Of a stretch of 8,132 nucleotides of DNA, positions 4,241 through 8,132 are shown one piece after another (the stretch's first letter is position 1; every line of letters starts with the position of its first letter). Under the pieces are notes generated by a model that was not told the origin of the DNA, searched no databases, and worked only from the letters and a program-made list of their open reading frames with translations. The translations under genes were made by a program, and so were the position numbers. This stretch comes from Candidatus Magasanikbacteria bacterium RIFOXYD12_FULL_33_17 (GTDB lineage Bacteria > Patescibacteriota > Patescibacteriia > Magasanikbacterales > UBA922), in contig MFRB01000015.1 in assembly GCA_001783255.1 (NCBI GenBank), forward strand, positions 3,550 through 11,681, read 5' to 3'.

Positions 4241-5365
4241 ATGTCTGCCAAAAAAAAGAAACAAAGAGAATTGTCAGCTTTTGAAAAAAAGATGAACGAT
4301 TTTTTTATAGAAAATTTTACAAAAATAAAAGTTATTGATAAGGTATTTTTTCTTGAACATCTAAATACCATGCTTTCAGCCGGTTTGTCTCTCATGGAAA
4401 GTCTAGATGTTTTGGGCAAAGAAATTGAAAATGAAAAATTAAAAAAAGTAATAGAACAAATAAAAAAAGGTGTAGAATCTGGTAGTCAATTGAGTGAAGT
4501 ACTAGCACTATATCCAAAAGTATTTCCAGAAATATATGTAAAAATGATTTCCTCCGGAGAAATGTCTGGAAAACTTGAAGAATCCTTGGGACAAGTAGTA
4601 GACCAAATGAAAAAAAACTACGAACTAACATCCACTATCAAAGGCGCTATGATTTATCCTATAGTAATTTTGGTAGTAATTTCTATTGTTGGTATAGTTA
4701 TGGTTACCTTCGTTTTACCTAAAATCACTATTCTTTTCAAAGATATTGATACAGAATTACCACTACCTACCAAGGTCTTAGTTGCTGTTACCGATTTTAT
4801 GAGTAAGCCACTAAATGTAACTTTAGTTTTAGGTATTCTGTTTTTTTCTATTAGTTTATTTGTATATTCTCTAAAAAAATCTCTAAATTTCAAAAGAATT
4901 ATTCATAAATTAAATATAAATTTACCAATTGCCGGGAAAATAATAAAACAAATAAATTTAGCAAGATTTTCTCTTACTCTATCATCATTACTAAAAAGTA
5001 CTATACCCATAGTAGAAGCTGTGGATATTAGTAGTGAAATATGTAGTAATATGATCTATCGAGAAGCCCTAAAAAAATCAACAGAAAAAATAAAACAAGG
5101 AATACCTTTATCACAAACATTGAATGAATATGACGATATTTTTCCACCCATGGTCACAGAGATGATTATGGTCGGAGAAAGAACTGGCGAAATAGATAAA
5201 TTACTCTATGAATTATCCAAATTTTATTCAAATGAAGTAGACAAAACCATGAAAAATTTTTCTACAATCATAGAACCTGCTATAATTCTATTACTCGGTC
5301 TTGGTGTAGGTGGTATTGCCGTTGCAGTCGTAATGCCAATGTATAGTCTAACACAAAATTTTTAA
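4241..5365 (+). CDS. pilC: Type IV pilus inner-membrane platform protein PilC (GspF family)
   Basis: PilC is the polytopic membrane platform that couples PilB movement to insertion of pilins. The 374-residue product has the two repeated GspF cytoplasmic domains (about 35-135 and 235-340). The tell-tale FPEIYVKMISSGEMSGKLEESL and FPPMVTEMIMVGERTGEIDK segments each end in the family's G-E-x-(S/T)-G turn. Membrane spans are seen at about 139-160, 193-211 and 347-367, the last with the GLGVGGIAVAVVMPMY signature. The lysine-rich N-terminus is cytoplasmic. The start ATG is six bases after pilB and two bases separate the stop from pilM, so it is co-transcribed. There is no Shine-Dalgarno site. In many bacteria pilT lies between pilB and pilC; here it does not. 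Confidence 0.96.
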   Translation: MSAKKKKQRELSAFEKKMNDFFIENFTKIKVIDKVFFLEHLNTMLSAGLSLMESLDVLGKEIENEKLKKVIEQIKKGVESGSQLSEVLALYPKVFPEIYVKMISSGEMSGKLEESLGQVVDQMKKNYELTSTIKGAMIYPIVILVVISIVGIVMVTFVLPKITILFKDIDTELPLPTKVLVAVTDFMSKPLNVTLVLGILFFSISLFVYSLKKSLNFKRIIHKLNINLPIAGKIIKQINLARFSLTLSSLLKSTIPIVEAVDISSEICSNMIYREALKKSTEKIKQGIPLSQTLNEYDDIFPPMVTEMIMVGERTGEIDKLLYELSKFYSNEVDKTMKNFSTIIEPAIILLLGLGVGGIAVAVVMPMYSLTQNF

Positions 5366-5367
5366 TT

Positions 5368-6474
5368 ATGTTTGATAGCAACCCTTTTCCAGGAGCTTTT
5401 GGTTTAGATATAAGTGATTTGTCTATTAAGCTCATACAATTAGAAAACATTTCTGACCCAAAAAATGGTCCTACTTTTAATTTAAAAAATATTCGTAACA
5501 TTTCTTTGCCACCAGGTCTTATTATCAATGGTGAAATAGCACAAGAATCACAAGTCATCCATTATATACAAAAACTATTAAAAGGCAATAATTCCAAAGA
5601 TAAACCAATAAAAAGTCCTTGGGTAGTCATAAACTTACCAGAAACACATACTTTCATAAAACTTATTATTATAAATAAAAATATTGATGAAATTATCCAA
5701 GATGATATTGAAATAGAAGCCCAAAAATACATACCTTTTACTGAAAAAGATATGCATTATTTAGATTGGGAAGCGATACCTATAGAAAATGAACCAAACA
5801 AAACCAAAATAATAATGGCCGCAGCACCAAAAGCTATTACAGAAAGTTATGTTAGCCTTATCGAAAAAGCAGGTCTAAATCTTGTGGCGATAGATATTGA
5901 ATCTCTATCTATAGCTCGTGCTATGGTTACGGCTGATAAACAATACCAAAATGAAGCTAGAGCTTTACTCGACATAGGTGGCACCAGATCAAACATAATT
6001 ATATATGACAATGATACGGTACAATTTAGTGCTACACTTCCTTTTTCTGGAGAACTACTTACCACAGCCTTAGAGCAAAAACTAGGTATTAGTCATGAAA
6101 AAGCAGAACAAGAAAAATATAAATATGGATTGAAATACCAAGACCAGACGAAAATTTGGACAGCCCTTATGGAACAAACAAAACAATTTATTTCCCAAAT
6201 ACAAAAGGACATCTACTTTTATTATAGCCATTTTCCAAAAACCAATACTATAACTCATATCACAATGTGCGGCGGTAGCTCTATACTACAAGGACTCGAT
6301 CAAGTTCTTACTAATGAACTAAAAATAGAATGCAAACCTGGTAGAGTTTGGAAAAATTTGAATAGCAACAAAGCTATCAAAGTACCTTACGAAGAATCTA
6401 TCAAATACGCAACAGCTATTGGCTTAGCACTGCGAGCAGCCGACAACCCTTTTACCAAAAGTGATTCTATCTAA
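5368..6474 (+). CDS. pilM: Type IV pilus assembly protein PilM (actin-like, cytoplasmic)
   Basis: PilM is a cytoplasmic actin/FtsA-like protein that binds the N-terminal tail of PilN and links the alignment complex to the PilB motor. The 368-residue product shows the actin-fold nucleotide motifs in order: FGLDISDLSIKLIQL (11-25, phosphate 1), LLDIGGTRSNIIIY (about 200-213, phosphate 2) and MCGGSSILQGL (about 300-310, adenosine). An SHS2-like insertion carrying the EAQKYIPF segment lies between the first two. It ends YATAIGLALRAADNPF, typical of PilM. Length is close to the usual 350-370. It starts two bases after the pilC stop, without a Shine-Dalgarno site, and is followed after four bases by pilN. 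Confidence 0.94.
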   Translation: MFDSNPFPGAFGLDISDLSIKLIQLENISDPKNGPTFNLKNIRNISLPPGLIINGEIAQESQVIHYIQKLLKGNNSKDKPIKSPWVVINLPETHTFIKLIIINKNIDEIIQDDIEIEAQKYIPFTEKDMHYLDWEAIPIENEPNKTKIIMAAAPKAITESYVSLIEKAGLNLVAIDIESLSIARAMVTADKQYQNEARALLDIGGTRSNIIIYDNDTVQFSATLPFSGELLTTALEQKLGISHEKAEQEKYKYGLKYQDQTKIWTALMEQTKQFISQIQKDIYFYYSHFPKTNTITHITMCGGSSILQGLDQVLTNELKIECKPGRVWKNLNSNKAIKVPYEESIKYATAIGLALRAADNPFTKSDSI

Positions 6475-6478
6475 AAAT

Positions 6479-7006
6479 ATGTATCCCCTAAGAATAAATT
6501 TGATAACAGAAGAAAAAAAGAACCGTCTTATCCGTACGGCTCAATTTAAGTTTATACAAAATATTTTACAAGTACTTTTATTATCAGTAAGTTTGGTAGC
6601 CATTATTCTATTGGTCTCAGAAAATTTACTACAAAAATATTTTACAAATATTGCAGAAAATAGCGTCAATGTAAGTAGCCGATACACTTCACAATCAAAT
6701 GAAATAAGTACTATCAACAAATTGACCAAAAGAGTAACAGATGTTCAAGCTCAATACCACGAAATAACACCCATCATCATGGCGATGGCATCCTCTACTC
6801 CAGAAGGAATAAATCTAAATTCTTTGAATATTAGCTACGCAAAAAAAACCATAAGTTTTTCAGGTATGGCAGATACTAGACAAATATTTTTGAATTTTCA
6901 AGAAATGTTAGAAAACAATCCCCTACTAAGCAATGTAGAATCACCTGTTTCTGATCTAACAAAAAAAGAAAATATTGCTTTCAATATTAGTGCCAAATTA
7001 AAATAA
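6479..7006 (+). CDS. pilN: Type IV pilus assembly protein PilN
   Basis: PilN is a bitopic membrane protein that binds PilM with its short cytoplasmic tail and pairs with PilO outside the membrane. The 175-residue product begins MYPLRINLIT, matching the conserved I-N-L-x-P-like tail that docks into PilM. A membrane span follows (about 29-47), then a coiled region and a ferredoxin-like domain (about 105-175, with a LNSLNISYAKKTISFSG start). I chose the ATG at 6479, four bases after the pilM stop, because it places the INL motif near the N-terminus and fits the spacing of its neighbours. A GTG at 6461 would add six residues and overlap pilM. There is no Shine-Dalgarno site. Confidence 0.88.
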   Translation: MYPLRINLITEEKKNRLIRTAQFKFIQNILQVLLLSVSLVAIILLVSENLLQKYFTNIAENSVNVSSRYTSQSNEISTINKLTKRVTDVQAQYHEITPIIMAMASSTPEGINLNSLNISYAKKTISFSGMADTRQIFLNFQEMLENNPLLSNVESPVSDLTKKENIAFNISAKLK

Positions 7007-7007
7007 T

Positions 7008-7520
7008 ATGAAAAAACAAAATCCTATTTCTAAAACTATTTTTTCAACTATTGGTATTATACTAATAACATCTACAATAGGTTTTGTAATAATTTTGCCA
7101 TCAATAAATTACATAAAAAATATAAAAAAAGAAATACAAACAATAGAAAAAGAATCAGCCGATCAATACCAAAAAATTAAATTAATGAAAAAATCTATTG
7201 CAGAGTTAGACACAGTGAGAGAAAAAAGTAAATTGATAGAACAAGCTTTGGTTGACAAAAATGATGCTGTAAAAATTATTCAAGAACTAGAAGACTTAGC
7301 TATAAACAAAAAAATAGAACAAAGTCTGAGTATCAATTCAGGGACTGATAATAGTTTTGTATTTTCTTTTAAGACAAAATCAAACTTTTCTAATACCATA
7401 CAATACCTGAATTCTTTGGAACACTTACCTTTTTATATGATAATAGATAATCTAAGTTGGACAAAAGTAGACAAAGAAAATGTTTCTCTAACTTTTCAAG
7501 CCACAGTTTTTGCCAAATAA
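7008..7520 (+). CDS. pilO: Type IV pilus assembly protein PilO
   Basis: PilO pairs with PilN through its membrane span, coiled coil and outer domain to form the alignment complex. The 170-residue product has a short basic cytoplasmic tail, a membrane span (about 11-31), a lysine/glutamate-rich coiled coil (about 36-76) and a C-terminal ferredoxin-like domain. The domain shows the NTIQYLNSLEHLPFYMIIDN pattern and the final VSLTFQATVFAK strand. Sequence alone in this family is weak; order after pilM and pilN gives most of the confidence. The ATG is one base after the pilN stop and has no Shine-Dalgarno site. The pilN and pilO products share topology, as expected of heterodimer partners. Confidence 0.86.
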   Translation: MKKQNPISKTIFSTIGIILITSTIGFVIILPSINYIKNIKKEIQTIEKESADQYQKIKLMKKSIAELDTVREKSKLIEQALVDKNDAVKIIQELEDLAINKKIEQSLSINSGTDNSFVFSFKTKSNFSNTIQYLNSLEHLPFYMIIDNLSWTKVDKENVSLTFQATVFAK

Positions 7521-7522
7521 AT

Positions 7523-7870
7523 ATGAAATTTTTTACAAAAAAAATAAAAAGTCCAGTTAAGCAGTCACGTGATTATACACGCCTGAAAAAAATAAAAGTA
7601 ATTAATATATTTTTATTGATTATTGTAATTTTTACACTGACAACTACTTTTTTGTTTATCTACAATAATGTCTACAAAACATTAGGTCAAATAGCTGATG
7701 TAACACTCATAAAAAACAATCAACACCTAGAATCAATAAATTTTACCCAATATAATAGTGCGGTCTCAGCTTGGCAAGGAAAAAATATTGACGAAGACAT
7801 ACTAGTTCCAAAACGCGATCCATTCAATGTAGCCATAACAATACCAACTTCCACTCCAAAAGAGCCTTAA
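7523..7870 (+). CDS. Short PilP-like membrane protein with an RDPF motif
   Basis: This 115-residue protein has a basic cytoplasmic tail (KFFTKKIKSPVKQSRDYTR), one membrane span (about 25-47) and an extracytoplasmic segment of about 68 residues. The end reads VPKRDPFNVAIT, then a Pro/Thr tail. R98-D-P-F101 resembles the RDPF motif just before the HR domain of PilP and GspC; here the protein stops soon after it, so the beta-rich domain that contacts the secretin is missing. Position after pilO is that of pilP. I infer a reduced PilP/GspC analogue working in a cell without an outer membrane, but homology is unproven. The ATG at 7523, two bases after pilO, is preferred over a TTG at 7457 inside pilO. 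There is no Shine-Dalgarno site. Confidence 0.72.
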   Translation: MKFFTKKIKSPVKQSRDYTRLKKIKVINIFLLIIVIFTLTTTFLFIYNNVYKTLGQIADVTLIKNNQHLESINFTQYNSAVSAWQGKNIDEDILVPKRDPFNVAITIPTSTPKEP

Positions 7871-7899
7871 TTGACATAAAACCATTAACAGTGTAGTCT
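7871..7899 (+). promoter_or_regulatory. Weak candidate promoter before the last gene
   Basis: A perfect TTGACA (7871-7876) begins right after the stop codon of the PilP-like gene. The hexamer 17 bp downstream is TAGTCT (7894-7899), only three of six consensus bases. It may give the last gene separate expression; otherwise read-through from the pil operon would serve, as no convincing terminator lies in the 53-base gap. Confidence 0.3.
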
Positions 7900-7923
7900 G
7901 TTTAAATCTATCTAATTAGTGTT

Positions 7924-8132
7924 ATGAAATACTTATTTGAACTAGGACATCAACCTCACATTTCAACCGCCGAAGTCTTGGCGGTTTTAAAGCACGCCCA
8001 AATAGAATACAAAGAAATCGAAAACAAAAATGATTTTTTTATTCTAGACGTAATTGCCACAGAAGAAGAAATAGAAGAATTATCAAAAAAATTTGGTGCC
8101 ATCATACAAGTAGGGATTCAAATAGAAAGTGA
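7924..8132 (+). CDS. N-terminus of a TRM11/THUMP-like RNA methyltransferase (partial)
   Basis: The frame opens at ATG 7924 and runs open to the window edge, with 69 codons visible. It begins MKYLFELGHQPHISTAEVLA and continues with alternating strands and helices (EYKEIENKNDFFILDV, then ATEEEIEELSKKFGAIIQVG). An opening of the type M-K-Y-x-F-x-L-G-x-x-P-x-(I/L)-S-x-A-E is what I associate with the N-terminal domain of TRM11-like tRNA guanosine methyltransferases. No catalytic motif is within view, so the product name is provisional. The ATG lacks a Shine-Dalgarno site. The gene is 53 bases after the pil operon on the same strand, and a link with pili is not suggested. Confidence 0.55.
   Translation, partial: MKYLFELGHQPHISTAEVLAVLKHAQIEYKEIENKNDFFILDVIATEEEIEELSKKFGAIIQVGIQIES

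Noticed and set aside
7457..7522. TTG start extending the PilP-like protein into pilO
   Set aside because: It would overlap pilO and add 22 polar residues before a normal basic tail; the ATG at 7523 matches the tight TAA-ATG spacing of the other pil genes.
7887..7902. Possible terminator AACAG-TGTAGT-CTGTT after the pil operon
   Set aside because: Only a 5-bp AT-rich stem with no following T-run of useful length, so it was not called as a terminator.

Overview
The window looks like chromosomal DNA of a small-genome Patescibacteria (Candidate Phyla Radiation) bacterium, probably of Parcubacteria type. This is inferred from five things: low GC, long lysine/asparagine-rich proteins, tightly packed genes separated by 1-6 A/T bases, Shine-Dalgarno-less starts, and a type IV pilus cluster with no outer-membrane parts. 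No in-frame TGA needs to be read as an amino acid. The lineage call was not tested by any search.

Left part, minus strand (about 1-1716): a compact rpsF-ssb-rpsR operon (bS6, single-stranded DNA-binding protein, bS18). It has a good promoter at 1688-1716, a leader of about 135 nt and an intrinsic terminator at 141-182. The usual downstream gene rplI is absent. Beyond the terminator come an AT-rich palindromic repeat, a minus-strand promoter (75-103) and what seems to be the first 13 codons of another minus-strand gene running off the edge.

Middle (about 1717-2500): more than 700 bases with no large gene, but rich in structure. It holds three CACGAAT repeats, several perfect inverted repeats, and a REP-like pair of inverted hairpins that includes a perfect 22-bp GC palindrome. 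After these comes a self-contained, GC-rich (about 55%) cassette on the plus strand: an extended -10 promoter, a 5' hairpin, the only clear Shine-Dalgarno site in the window, a 43-codon single-span membrane protein, a very stable GC hairpin and a canonical terminator. This cassette is the least explained item here.

Right part, plus strand (2449-7870): a type IV pilus assembly operon in the order pilB-pilC-pilM-pilN-pilO-(PilP-like). It is driven from an extended -10 promoter whose -10 box lies inside a near-perfect 24-bp palindrome, a candidate operator. PilB powers pilin extrusion, PilC is the membrane platform, PilM/PilN/PilO form the cytoplasmic and membrane alignment complex, and the last gene is a 115-residue membrane protein that keeps only the TM segment and RDPF motif of PilP. 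No secretin, pilT, pilin or prepilin peptidase gene lies in the window. A partial gene at the right edge (from 7924) resembles the N-terminus of a TRM11/THUMP-type RNA methyltransferase.
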